DNA from: CAWAYH01 sp963786195 | Lineage (GTDB): Bacteria; Acidobacteriota; Vicinamibacteria; Vicinamibacterales; 2-12-FULL-66-21 | Assembly (NCBI GenBank): GCA_963786195.1 | Contig: CAWAYH010000010.1 | Coordinates: forward strand, 310,001-374,000 | Length of the DNA stretch: 64,000 nt | Direction: 5' to 3' | In this document: positions 36,562 through 49,014 of the stretch, in pieces | Numbering within the stretch: position 1 is the first letter of the stretch | How the letters are laid out: each line of letters starts with the position of its first letter | Made by a program: the position numbers and the translations under genes | Notes under the pieces: generated by a model | Told to the model about the DNA's origin: nothing | The model's database searches: none | What the model saw: only the letters and a program-made list of their open reading frames with translations

Positions 36562-37966
36562 ATGGCTGACCCAGAAAAACATCTGCCTGATCGTCGACGA
36601 CGAGCGGCCACTGCGAGAGGCCATCGCCGAGCGGCTGTCGGACCATGGGTTTGTCGTCGAGCAGGCCGGCAGCGGGGAAGACGCGCTCAAACGTCTCACC
36701 GACTTCGCGTTCGACATCCTCATCACCGATCTCCGCCTGCCGGGCATCGACGGCCGTCAGGTCCTCGAGGCGGCGCTCGAACGCTATCCCGACATCGTGG
36801 CCATCGTGATTACCGGCTACGGGACGGTCAAGGACGCGGTGGACGCGATCAAACAGGGCGCGGCCGACTTCATCACGAAGCCGTTCCAGTTCGACGCGCT
36901 GCTCCACGTGTTGAATTCAGCGATGGAGCAGCGGCGGCTGAAGTCGGAGAACGCCTACCTGCGATCGCAGCTCGAGGAGCGATACCGGATCGACGGCCTG
37001 GTCGGGAGCAGCCGCGTGATGCGCGATCTGTTTCACCTGCTGGAAATCGTGGCGGGCACGTCCAGCACGGTCCTCATCACGGGCGAAACGGGAACGGGAA
37101 AAGAACTCGCGGCCAAGGCGATCCATCACAACAGCGCACGGCGGGCGAACCGGTTCGTCGCGATCAACTGCAGCGCGATTCCCGAGACCCTTCTGGAGGC
37201 CGAACTCTTCGGCCACGTCCGCGGCGCGTTCACGGGCGCCGTGGCCACGCGTCAGGGCCGGCTGGAGCAGGCGAACAAGGGCACGCTCTTTCTCGACGAA
37301 GTCGGCACGATGAGCCCGGCGTTGCAGGCGAAGCTGTTGCGCGTGCTGCAGGAGCGGGAGTTCGAGCGCGTCGGCGACTCGCACAGCATCAAGATCGACG
37401 TCCGGGTGATCGCGGCCACGCACTCGGACCTGGCGAAGATGGTCGCCGAGGGGTCATTCCGCGAGGATCTCTTCTACCGGCTCAACGTGATTCCCGTGAC
37501 GCTGCCCCCGCTCCGCGAACGCCGTGACGACATTCCGCTGCTCGTTCAACACTTCCTGCAGAAGCTGTCCGCCGACTTGGGCCGGCCACCGGCGACGATG
37601 TCGCAGGAAGCGATCCGGCGGATGATGGCGCATCCGTGGCCCGGCAACGTGCGTCAGCTCGAGAACGTCGTCGAGCGCGCGCTCGCGTTCAGCCAGGGGA
37701 GATCGCAGGTGGATGTGCCGGATCTCTCGCTCGAAGTGGCGACCCAGCCCCCGGCGCCAGCGGAACCGTCGGGAATCCTGTTTCCTGATGACGGCGTGGA
37801 TTTCGAAGGGTACATCTCCGGAGTCGAGCTCGCGTTGATCACGCAGTCGCTCGAACGGACGCAAGGCAACAAGCGGCAGGCCGCCAAGCTGCTGAAGCTC
37901 AAACGGACCACGCTGATCGAAAAGATGAAGAGGCTGAGGGCCCGATCCCTGAGCCCCGAGTCCTGA
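36562..37966 (+). CDS. NtrC-family sigma-54 response regulator, one frameshift
   Basis: The receiver starts NICLIVDDERPLREAIAERL and carries D in ILITDLRLPG, T in IVITGYG and K in FITKPFQ. The AAA+ domain has Walker A GETGTGKE, the sigma-54-binding GAFTGA loop (GHVRGAFTGAVATRQGRL), Walker B GTLFLDEVGTM, sensor RLNVIPVTLPPLRER and arginine finger region. A C-terminal Fis-type HTH (NKRQAAKLLKLKRTTLIEKM) completes it. The ATG at 36562 reads MADPE, and then a run of five A needs one base removed to continue NICLIVDDE, so this is a homopolymer error at about 36574-36578. Probably activates sigma-54 promoters when phosphorylated. The cognate kinase may be the hybrid kinase at 33228. Confidence 0.92.
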
Positions 37967-37970
37967 ACTC

Positions 37971-38534
37971 ATGCCGCCACGCCACACCTACTGGACGATC
38001 ATTCTCGACGGCAAGCCGACCGCATTTCGCACGCATACCCAGGAGGAACTGCTGCCGACGCTGCGGCAGCTGCAGACGCGGCATCCCGATGCGGTGATGC
38101 TCTGGTTCGCGCGCGGCCGCCTGTGGCAATCGCCGGAACACGCGCGACTCGCTTTGGTGGCCCGGCGGGCGCAAGGCGATCGGCGCGGCCGGGACTGGCG
38201 GCCTGGCGGATCGCATCGCGATCCACGCGAGCGATTCAAGGTCCCGCGCGATGAAAAGCGGCGGCGGTTCGCCAATCGACTCCGGGGTCCCCGTCCGGAA
38301 GGCGGTGAGCGTGGACCTGAGTCACGCGGTCCAGGACACCGACCCGAACACCGACCCGCCGGCGTCAGACCGCCGGGGAAGTCGTCGCGGCCGGCGCCCA
38401 AGGGCGACCGCGGCGCACGCGGCTGGAGCGGCGATCGCCGGCGCGAGCGTCCTGATCGAAACAGGCAGGGCGGGCGCAAACCTGGCGGCGGAGGACGGAA
38501 AGGCGGGGGCGGCGGGGGAGGATCGCCTCGATGA
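37971..38534 (+). CDS. Conserved protein with Arg/Gly-rich disordered tail
   Basis: 187 aa. Residues 1-68 are an ordered part (HTYWTIILDGKPTAFRTHTQ, EELLPTLRQLQTRHPDAVML, WFARGRLWQSPEHARLAL). From about residue 69 to the end the protein is nearly all Arg, Gly, Pro, Asp and Lys, including RG/GG runs at the C-terminus, the composition of RNA-binding disordered tails. It starts 5 nt after the sigma-54 regulator's stop and overlaps the Dabb gene by 4 nt. An RNA-related role is inferred from composition only. Confidence 0.7.
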   Translation: MPPRHTYWTIILDGKPTAFRTHTQEELLPTLRQLQTRHPDAVMLWFARGRLWQSPEHARLALVARRAQGDRRGRDWRPGGSHRDPRERFKVPRDEKRRRFANRLRGPRPEGGERGPESRGPGHRPEHRPAGVRPPGKSSRPAPKGDRGARGWSGDRRRERPDRNRQGGRKPGGGGRKGGGGGGGSPR

Positions 38535-38890
38535 TCGCCCACGTGGTGCTGTTCAAGCCGAAGCCGGGTCTCTCCGACTCCGATCGTCAGCAGATCCTCG
38601 ACGACCTTTCCCGGGCATCATCCGAGATCCCGGTGATTCGACGCGTGCAGGTCGGGCGGCGCGTCCGTCACGGGCTGCCTGGGTACGAACAACTGATGCG
38701 GGAGGATTTCGAGTATCTGGTCATCATCGAGTGCGAGAGTCTCGAGGATTTGAAGGCCTATCTCACGCACCCGGCGCACGCCGCCATCGGGGGTCACTTC
38801 TCCCGGTCTTCGTCGGCGGCGCTGGCGTACGACTTCGAATTCGCGATCGATGCGGAGGGCGGGACGGCCCGCTCTTCATTCATGTCGTAA
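38531..38890 (+). CDS. Dabb (stress-responsive A/B barrel) protein
   Basis: 119 aa; ferredoxin-like alpha+beta barrel. It begins IAHVVLFKPKPGLSDSDRQQ, has the middle strand RRVRHGLPGYEQLMREDFEY, LVIIECESLEDLKAYLTHPA and HAAIGGHF, as in Dabb proteins (the His-Pro-x-His before the last helix is usual). Most members are of unknown function; some are enzymes acting on polyketides or are stress induced. Translationally coupled to the Arg/Gly-rich protein gene (ATGA-type overlap). Its last 15 nt overlap the 3' end of the convergent ADOP permease gene. Confidence 0.85.
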   Translation: MIAHVVLFKPKPGLSDSDRQQILDDLSRASSEIPVIRRVQVGRRVRHGLPGYEQLMREDFEYLVIIECESLEDLKAYLTHPAHAAIGGHFSRSSSAALAYDFEFAIDAEGGTARSSFMS

Positions 38891-41311
38891 CGCGACGGTC
38901 GGATTCACGGCCAGCGCGCGGCGCACCGGCAAGACCGACGCCAGCACCACCATCAGCGCAAGCACCGCTGGAATCAGGACGAAGGTCGGTGTGTCGAGCG
39001 GGGCGACGCCCTGAACCAGCCACTGCAGCAGGCGCATGGCGGCGAACGCGCCGACGACTCCTACAGCGACGCCGGATGCGGCGAGCCTGAGCCCCTGCGT
39101 CAGAACGAGCTGGACGATCCGGAGTCTGCGCGCGCCGAGCGCCATACGGACGCCAAGCTCGCGCGTTCGACGGATGACCGCGTCCGCCATCACGCCGTAC
39201 ACCCCAACGATCGCGAGCACCATCGTCATGAGCCCGCACGTTCCGACGAGGACCGTGGTCAGACGCTCCATCACGAGCGCCTCAGACAGGTGCTGGCTGA
39301 GCGTCATCGCCTTCAGAACGTCGGCCTTGCTGTCCGTGGTCTTCAGGGTTTGCCGGATCGGCTCGACGAGCGACTGCGGGTCGCGCGACGACTTCACGAC
39401 GACGTTCATGCGCACGTGATAGTTCTGGGTGGCAGAGTAGTAGACGATCGGCGCCGGTGGAGGCTGCAGGGTCCGGTACCTCGCCGATTCGACCACTCCC
39501 ACGATTTCGAGCCTCTGGCCGCTCGCGTCGAGCAGGTGACGCTCGAGCGCGAGGCGTGGTTCGCCGAAATAGCGCTGCGCCAGCACGTCGTTGACGACGA
39601 GGACCGGCGGTGCACGCGCGTGGTCGCGGCTGTCGAAGACCCGCCCGACGAGCCGCGGAATGCCCATCGCCGCGAAGTAACCGGTCGATACGCTGACAAT
39701 CTGGAGCTCCGCGTGTTCGGTGAGACCGGTGCCGTCGCGCGGGATCAGAAAAGCCCGCGCGTTATCGGCCGCCAGCGGCAGGCTGCTGACCCACTCGACG
39801 CTTTCGACGCCAGGCAGACCCCGCAAGTAGTCCGTCGCGTCGTTCTTGTACCGAATCCCGCCCACCTGGTTCTCGTAGCGTCCCGGAAGCAGGACCGTGG
39901 CGACCGCGACCCTGCTCGCGATGACGCTTGCCGGCGTGCTCAAGGCGCCCGTCAGCCCCCGAATGAGCTGCAGCGTCGACACGAGCAACACGATCGACAG
40001 CGCGATCTGCGCGATGACGAGCGTGCCTCGAAGGCGTGCGCCTCCGGCTGCGCTGGAGACGCTGCCAGGATCGCTCCGCAGGGCCAGGGCCACGACCGGA
40101 TTGGTGGCGAGCACTGCCGGAGCGAGGCCAAAGAGTGCGCCGGCGAGCACCGCGATCGCGAGCGTGAAGAGGAACACGCGAACGTCGAGTCGCGGCGTGA
40201 GCATCTCGGCGTGCTCGGACGCAAAGAGAGAAGGAATCGCGCCCGCCGTCCAATACGACAGCAGCAGGCCGAATGCGCCGCCGGCGAGCGAAATGGCAAC
40301 ACTGTCGGTCAGGAGTTGCCTCACCAGCCTGGTCCGGCTCGCGCCCAGGGCGAACCGGACGCCGATCTCAGTGACTCGGGAGGTTGCGCGTGAGAGGAGC
40401 AGAGCGCCCGCGCCCGCGCAGGCGCTCAGCAGCACCATGACGGTCGCGCCAAGCAGCAGGGCGCTGATCACCGCAGTCCTTGATCTCGTTGCGGGATCGA
40501 GGCGGGAGTAGCGGAGGACCGACATCGAACGAGGGGCGTCAGCGCTCGCGATGGTGCCCCGGTTGGTGCCGGGATGTTCGCCGGCCAAACGCACCGCGAC
40601 GTCGTTCACCTGGCGCTGCGCATCGGCAAACGTCCGACCGGATCTCAGCCGGCCGAACAACGAGAGCCGTCGATTTCCGCGATCCGGCGAAGCGCTCGAC
40701 AGCCCGAGCGGGATCCAGACGTCCGAATCTCTCCCGACCTGAAGGCCCTCGAATCTGGCTGGCGCGATGCCCACAACCGTGTAGTCGTTGCCGTCGATCG
40801 AGATCGTGCGGCCGGGCGTCTGCTCGTCGAGCTGGAACACCCGCTCCCACAACTTGTACACGATGACCGCGGGGGGATGCGCGCCGGCGGGCTCCGGCGG
40901 GACGAGCTGGCCGCGGGCCGCCGGCAGTCCGAGCGCCGCGAAGAACTCCGGCGACACGCCTGCGGCTCGAACGCTGTAAGTCGCGTCGCCGATGCGCAGC
41001 GTGGCGGTGACGCCGTCATCGATCGCGGCCAGCGTTTCGACGTCGGGAACTCCCGCCTTCAGCGACAGGTAGTCGGGATAGGACGAGTACCCGTAGGCCT
41101 GCCCGCCGAACTCGCTCGTGTACACCGCGGCGAGACGGGACGGGCGAAGGATCCCGGCCGGCGGGCGGAACAGCAACGCGTCGACAAGGCTGAAGACCGT
41201 GGCGTTGACGCCCGTTCCGACGCCCAGGATGAGCAGCATGATGGCCGCCGCGCCGGGGGATCGCGACCACCCGCGTGCGGAGTGCCGAAGGTCCTGGATC
41301 AGGGTGACCAC
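38876..41311 (-). CDS. ADOP-type MacB/FtsX ABC transporter permease
   Basis: 811 aa, intact. An N-terminal short cytoplasmic segment with DLRHSARGWSRSPGAAAIML leads to the first TM and then the large periplasmic MacB domain. The middle has a pair of TM bundles (AVISALLLGATVMVLLSACA, VAISLAGGAFGLLLSYWTAG, LFTLAIAVLAGALFGLAPAV). A second periplasmic domain follows (NDVLAQRYFGEPRLALERHL), then the closing FtsX-type helices (LVGTCGLMTMVLAIVGVYGV, LALMVVLASVLPVRRALAVN). This fused two-FtsX layout is the 'acidobacterial duplicated orphan permease' type, typically lacking its own ATPase gene nearby, as here. Substrate unknown. Confidence 0.9.
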   Translation of the reverse strand: MVTLIQDLRHSARGWSRSPGAAAIMLLILGVGTGVNATVFSLVDALLFRPPAGILRPSRLAAVYTSEFGGQAYGYSSYPDYLSLKAGVPDVETLAAIDDGVTATLRIGDATYSVRAAGVSPEFFAALGLPAARGQLVPPEPAGAHPPAVIVYKLWERVFQLDEQTPGRTISIDGNDYTVVGIAPARFEGLQVGRDSDVWIPLGLSSASPDRGNRRLSLFGRLRSGRTFADAQRQVNDVAVRLAGEHPGTNRGTIASADAPRSMSVLRYSRLDPATRSRTAVISALLLGATVMVLLSACAGAGALLLSRATSRVTEIGVRFALGASRTRLVRQLLTDSVAISLAGGAFGLLLSYWTAGAIPSLFASEHAEMLTPRLDVRVFLFTLAIAVLAGALFGLAPAVLATNPVVALALRSDPGSVSSAAGGARLRGTLVIAQIALSIVLLVSTLQLIRGLTGALSTPASVIASRVAVATVLLPGRYENQVGGIRYKNDATDYLRGLPGVESVEWVSSLPLAADNARAFLIPRDGTGLTEHAELQIVSVSTGYFAAMGIPRLVGRVFDSRDHARAPPVLVVNDVLAQRYFGEPRLALERHLLDASGQRLEIVGVVESARYRTLQPPPAPIVYYSATQNYHVRMNVVVKSSRDPQSLVEPIRQTLKTTDSKADVLKAMTLSQHLSEALVMERLTTVLVGTCGLMTMVLAIVGVYGVMADAVIRRTRELGVRMALGARRLRIVQLVLTQGLRLAASGVAVGVVGAFAAMRLLQWLVQGVAPLDTPTFVLIPAVLALMVVLASVLPVRRALAVNPTVALRHE

Positions 41312-41382
41312 TTGGTTACCGAGGGAAGGCTATCTCCCTGCCGACTCGGTTAGCAAGGGCGAAACGCCGGCGGCGGGCCGGC

Positions 41383-42435
41383 TCAGGTTCGAAGCGCTTC
41401 CGCGCCTGCGAAAAAGCTCTGGATGATTCCCCGGAGCTCGCCGATCGAGGTCGCGGAATTGACGGCGATCCGCAAATGCGACCCGTTGTCGAGCCCCTTC
41501 GTGTACCAGGAGTTCAACGCGCGAAGCTTGTTGATGACCCAGCGATCGTGACTGGTCGCCGGGCGGGATGGCTCGCCGTCGGTCTGGCCTGGCGCCACGT
41601 GCCGGAACCCGCGCGCCTCGTGCACGCGCTCGTCCAGCAGCAGGTCGATGTAGTCGAGCAGGAACTGCGCGCGATCGGCATCGGTCACCGTCCGCGCCGG
41701 CCGCCCGGCCGTCAGGTCCGCAGCCTGCTGAAAGATCCAGGGGTTCCTGAGCGCGCCACGGCCTACGAGCACGCCCGCCACCGGGCTGCGGCTCAGGCGG
41801 TCGACGATCTGCCCGGGCTCGACACAGTCGCCGCTTCCGAACACGGGAATCCCGACGCCGTGCGCCACGCGCGCGATGAGATCCCAGTCGGAGAATCCGG
41901 AATACGACTGCGCGGCGGTTCTGCCATGCACGGTCACAGCCGACGCTCCCGCATCCTGCATCCGCTGAGCCATCTCGGGGGCGTTGATGGCGTCCGCATC
42001 CCAACCCGCGCGCATCTTCACCGTCACCGGGATCTTCACGGCCTTCGTCATGGCCCGCACGACGTCAGCCGCATGATCGGGCTCGCGCATCAGGCTGCAG
42101 CCGGCGTTGTGCTTCGCGATCTTCGGGACGGGACAGCCCATGTTCACGTCGACCACGTCCGCGCCCATGCCCTCGACAATCTGAGCGGCGGCCGCCATCT
42201 TCTCCGGATCGCCCCCGAAAATCTGTATCGAGACCGGGCGCTCTTCCTCGGTGTACTCGGCGTACTCGAGCGTGCGATCGATCCCCCGGACGAGCCCCTC
42301 CGAGCTGACCATCTCGGTGACAACCAGACCGCACCCTCCGTGGCGCTTCACCAGCCGGCGGAAGGCGGTATCCGTCATGCCTGCCATCGGGGCAAGCGCG
42401 AACGCCGGCTGAACGTCGACGGTTCCGATTTTCAT
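41383..42435 (-). CDS. dusB: tRNA-dihydrouridine synthase DusB
   Basis: 350 aa flavoenzyme (FMN, NADPH) that reduces uridines in tRNA D-loops. TIM-barrel blocks: PAFALAPMAGMTDTAFRRLV, GCGLVVTEMVSSEGLVRGID, VSIQIFGGDPEKMAAAAQIV, VDVNMGCPVPKIAKHNAGCS with the catalytic Cys of NMGCP, VKIPVTVKMRAGWDADAINA, VTVHGRTAAQSYSGFSDWD, GIPVFGSGDCVEPGQIVDRL, AGVLVGRGALRNPWIFQQAA. It starts inside the 3' end of the NusG-like gene, so it belongs to the surA-nusG-like-dusB transcript. Intact. Confidence 0.95.
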   Translation of the reverse strand: MKIGTVDVQPAFALAPMAGMTDTAFRRLVKRHGGCGLVVTEMVSSEGLVRGIDRTLEYAEYTEEERPVSIQIFGGDPEKMAAAAQIVEGMGADVVDVNMGCPVPKIAKHNAGCSLMREPDHAADVVRAMTKAVKIPVTVKMRAGWDADAINAPEMAQRMQDAGASAVTVHGRTAAQSYSGFSDWDLIARVAHGVGIPVFGSGDCVEPGQIVDRLSRSPVAGVLVGRGALRNPWIFQQAADLTAGRPARTVTDADRAQFLLDYIDLLLDERVHEARGFRHVAPGQTDGEPSRPATSHDRWVINKLRALNSWYTKGLDNGSHLRIAVNSATSIGELRGIIQSFFAGAEALRT

Positions 42436-42446
42436 GAAGTTGCTGG

Positions 42447-42940
42447 TCAGTACCGGCCTGGACGTCCGCCGCGTCGACCTCGACGCTGACGGCCTGACCG
42501 ATCAAATCCACGGCGAGCACGAGCCGCGCGTGCGCGCCCTTGCGCACCAGACGGCCGATCACGCCCTTGAGCGGACCGCTCACCACCTCGGCGACCATGC
42601 CCTCACGAATGAGGGGGCACGGGTCGTACTGCAGATCGCTCTCGACGAGTCGACGGATGCCGTCGATCTCGTGCTCGGGAATCGGTGCAATCTCGCCGTT
42701 GAACGAGACGATGCTGACGACGCCGCTGCACTTGAGGATGGGGAGCCGCTCATCCGCCTCGAAGCGCGCGAAGCAGTAGCCCGGAAACAGCGGCCAGTCG
42801 ATCTTCTTCTTGCGGTCCTTCCAGCGGCTCCAGCGCGCGATCGTCGGCAGAAAGGCTTCGACGCCCTTCTTCACGATCTGATCGCGGACGACCTGCTCGT
42901 GCCGTGAGCGCGTCCAGATGGCGTACCAGGAGACGCTCAC
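42447..42940 (-). CDS. NusG-like (UpxY/RfaH type) transcription antitermination protein
   Basis: About 163 aa. Start GTG at 42940, 12 nt after the surA stop. NGN domain: SWYAIWTRSRHEQVVRDQIV, FLPTIARWSRWKDRKKKIDW, PLFPGYCFARFEADERLPIL. C-terminal KOW domain: LIREGMVAEVVSGPLKGVIG, RLVRKGAHARLVLAVDLIGQ, VSVEVDAADVQA. At the very end the frame runs past the dusB start unless one base is inserted; the natural stop is then the TGA at 42447. Length and NGN+KOW layout fit the specialised NusG paralogues that control long envelope-polysaccharide operons. Here it is placed between surA and dusB. Confidence 0.87.
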
Positions 42941-42951
42941 GATCGATCCGC

Positions 42952-44028
42952 CTAGCCTGGATTCGCCGCGCTCATGGCGGCAATCTGCTGCTCGTAGGCC
43001 TTCCGAAGCTCTTCGTTCTTCCACACGATGATCGCCTGCCGGCGCACGCGATCCAGGAACTTCCGCATTTCGGTGCGCGACCGTGACTGGTACACGCGAT
43101 CGGCGACGAGATCTTTGACCGAGTCGAAGGGTCGCGTCGCAGAGGGCTTGAAGGTCTCGAGCTTCAGCAGTTGATAGCCTTTCTGGCTCCGCAGCGGCTG
43201 CGTGATGTCGCCCGGCTTCATCTTCTCGAGAACCTGCTGCAGGGCCGTCGAGAGCTCGCTGACCGTGAGCGGTCCGATGAGGCCGCCGTTCGCCTGCGAG
43301 GCACTCGTGGACACTTCCCCCGCGACCTTGGCGAAATCCTCGCCGGCCGAGAGGCGCGCGCGGACCGCGTTCGCCTTCTTCAACGCCTCGTCATCCTGGC
43401 CCGCGGTGAACGAGGGCTGCCCCTGGGAGGTGGTGACAGGCACCTCGATCAGGATCTCGCGCAGGGTGACGGACGCCGGGTCGACGAACTCGGCCTGGTG
43501 TGCGAGGTAGTACTGCCGCGCCTCTTCCTCGGTGATCTGCAGCTTGCCGCCGAACTCGCTGCGCTGGACCTCCTGGATCAGGAAGTTGCGTTCGACGTTG
43601 CGCCGGACGTCGCTGACCGTCATGCCTTCCTGCTTCAGCGCCTCCTGGAACTTGGCATCGTCCTCGAGGTTCTGCTCTTTGCGCATCTCCTTCAGCCAGC
43701 GGTTGAACTGATCGTCAGACAGGTGAAGGTTCTTTTCGCGCCCAAGCTGGACGAGCAGCAGCTCGTCGATCGCGTTGACGATCAGTTGGGGCGTGACTTC
43801 GGCGAGCGCTTTCTTCAACTGATCCTCGTTCCCGAGCTGCTCCGGCTTGATGTTGCGCTGTCTGAGGGCGCTGATCTGGCGCTCTTCGAGGTCGCTCTTC
43901 GTGAGGATGTCACCGTTCACCTTTACGAGGACCTGCTCGATGACCTGGTTTTGCGCCGCCAGTCGGGCGCCCGTGACGGCGAGGCCCAAGGCGAGCGCGG
44001 CGGCGGCCAGACGTGAGTGGTTCATCAT
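42952..44028 (-). CDS. SurA-like periplasmic peptidyl-prolyl isomerase/chaperone
   Basis: 358 aa with a signal peptide (AAAALALGLAVTGARLAAQN). The SurA N-terminal chaperone domain (VLVKVNGDILTKSDLEERQI, PQLIVNAIDELLLVQLGREK, LSDDQFNRWLKEMRKEQNLE) is followed by one parvulin PPIase domain (about 195-300: VTLREILIEVPVTTSQ, LSAGEDFAKVAGEVSTSASQ, NGGLIGPLTVSELSTALQQV, KPGDITQPLRSQKGYQLLKL). It then has a C-terminal helix that completes the chaperone core. Expected role: outer-membrane protein folding. First in a transcript with the NusG-like gene and dusB, 46 nt downstream of mfd. Confidence 0.9.
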   Translation of the reverse strand: MMNHSRLAAAALALGLAVTGARLAAQNQVIEQVLVKVNGDILTKSDLEERQISALRQRNIKPEQLGNEDQLKKALAEVTPQLIVNAIDELLLVQLGREKNLHLSDDQFNRWLKEMRKEQNLEDDAKFQEALKQEGMTVSDVRRNVERNFLIQEVQRSEFGGKLQITEEEARQYYLAHQAEFVDPASVTLREILIEVPVTTSQGQPSFTAGQDDEALKKANAVRARLSAGEDFAKVAGEVSTSASQANGGLIGPLTVSELSTALQQVLEKMKPGDITQPLRSQKGYQLLKLETFKPSATRPFDSVKDLVADRVYQSRSRTEMRKFLDRVRRQAIIVWKNEELRKAYEQQIAAMSAANPG

Positions 44029-44074
44029 TCAGCCCCTAACTTCGCCAGCACCTAAATCGCTGGATTACAAGATT

Positions 44075-47626
<3,552 letters not shown>

Positions 47627-47741
47627 AATCCTTCATTGTACCTCGGAGTCGGTGACGTAATGCCGAGCTGGATTACGCGGGCGTTGACCTGACGTGTTTC
47701 AGGCGCCTACACTCGGGAACGCGCACGCAAGGGGGTGTTGC

Positions 47742-47921
47742 ATGGCGAAGGTTCTGAAATGCGCCGATCTCATGCCCGGCTGCGACAAGGTCATCGAGGG
47801 AAAGGACGCCGACGAGGTCTTCGCAAAAGCAGAGGCGCACGCGCGGAAAGAACACAACATGACGATCATTCCGCCGAACGTCGTCTCGCAGATCGAAGCG
47901 GCCATCAGAGAAAAGGTCTAG
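47742..47921 (+). CDS. DUF1059 small protein
   Basis: 59 aa. KVLKCADLMPGCDKVIEGKD, ADEVFAKAEAHARKEHNMTI and IPPNVVSQIEAAIREKV match the small DUF1059 family, with a conserved Cys/His pair (CxxxxPGC, HxxxxH). An ATG at 47742 with a G-rich stretch upstream (AGGGGGTGTTGC) is used; the frame is open upstream to 47694, but without matching the family. Function unknown. Divergent from mfd. Confidence 0.85.
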   Translation: MAKVLKCADLMPGCDKVIEGKDADEVFAKAEAHARKEHNMTIIPPNVVSQIEAAIREKV

Positions 47922-47924
47922 ACC

Positions 47925-48486
47925 TCACGTGGGATCGATGCGGCGGATGACGATCGTCCCGCCGCGCTTGACGTGGGGATGGGACACGGCCAGCATCCGC
48001 GCGTGCTGCTCGTCGGCGGCTTCGACGATGAAGTAGCCCCGCAGGTCGGCCGGCGCCCCGGCGGGTAATTGTGCGCCCACGATGGTCGGCGGCGCGTCCA
48101 CGAGCTTCTCACCCGACACTCCTGTCCCATTCCGCGCGAGATCCCTCGCCCAGCGGCCGTACTCGGCCACGCTGTCATCCTTGACGGATACGGAGTCTGT
48201 CCTGCCATAGAGAAGCAGCACGAACCGTGGCTGATCGTGGCTGTGGCTGGCGCTCTCACGAGCGATGGGCCGGAGGAACCATCCTGCAGCGAACCCGCCG
48301 ATCGTCAGCGCGATCGGCAGCGAGCACCACGGCGGCTCTGCGAAGCCGCAGACGTTGGCCGCTGACAATCAGGCCGCGATCCCGAAGAGCCGACACCGTC
48401 CGCGCCTCGGCGCCGTCGGCCGGCGCAATCTCGCGCGGCAGGTCCCGCAGTTCCTTCAACGCCTCGTCATCGTCGTCGCGATGCAT
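47925..48486 (-). CDS. Membrane protein with YCII-like domain, probable anti-sigma factor, one frameshift
   Basis: The ATG at 48486 has GGAGG 6 nt upstream and lies inside the end of the ECF sigma gene. Residues 1-45 are cytosolic and anti-sigma-like (DEALKELRDLPREIAPADGA, ARTVSALRDRGLI). After an indel near 48318 one TM helix follows (PIALTIGGFAAGWFLRPIA). The C-terminal part is a YCII-related domain: RFVLLLYGRTDS, YGRWARDLARNGTGVSGEKL, GYFIVEAADEQHARMLAVSH, PHVKRGGTIVIRRIDP. YCII domains (dimeric alpha-beta folds) normally occur as small cytosolic proteins or in sigma-factor operons. Here it is placed after a TM, and hence outside the cytoplasm. The anti-sigma role is inferred from position and layout. 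Confidence 0.7.
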
Positions 48487-49011
48487 CACGATCCTCCGAG
48501 AGGTGGTTCAGCCAGCCGCGCATCGTGCTCCGCGCGCGCGAGAGCTGACTCTTCGCCGTACCGACGTCGATGCCCAGGAGGCCGGCGATCTCCGCGTGCG
48601 TGTAGCCTTCGACGTCATGAAGGACGAGCACGGCGCGATACCCGGCGCGAGTCGATAGAGCAGCTGCTCGAGATCGAGCGCGTTGGCGCGCGGATGGGTA
48701 ATCACTCTGGCAGCCTGCTCGACGGGCTCGAACCAGCGGTCCCGCAGTCGCTCCCTGGCGCAGTTGATCAGGATGCCGCACAGCCACGTCCGGAGTGCGG
48801 ACTCCCACCGGAACTCCTCCAGACGGAGAAGCGCGCGCACCCACGCGTCCTGGAGCGCGTCTTCGGCCTCGGCGTGACGTCCGCCCGTGAGACGCAGCGC
48901 GAACGCGTACATCGAGGGTGAGTGGCGTCTGTACAGATCCCGGAACGCGTCCTCTGAGCGGGCGCGCAGGTAGTCGTCGACGAGCTGTCGATCGGGCGTC
49001 ACGACGGCCAA
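48467..49011 (-). CDS. ECF RNA polymerase sigma factor, one frameshift
   Basis: About 181 aa. Region 2: VDDYLRARSEDAFRDLYRRH, SMYAFALRLTGGRHAEAEDA, LQDAWVRALLRLEEFRWESA (DAEDxxQ-type polymerase-binding helix), LRTWLCGILINCARERLRDR. Region 4: YRAVLVLHDVEGYTHAEIAG, LLGIDVGTAKSQLSRARSTM. An indel near 48640 splits the two, inside the inter-domain linker. The stop at 48467 lies 20 nt past the start of the TM/YCII gene, so the two are coupled. Such sigma factors are held by membrane anti-sigma proteins until an envelope signal. Confidence 0.88.
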
Positions 49012-49014
49012 AGC

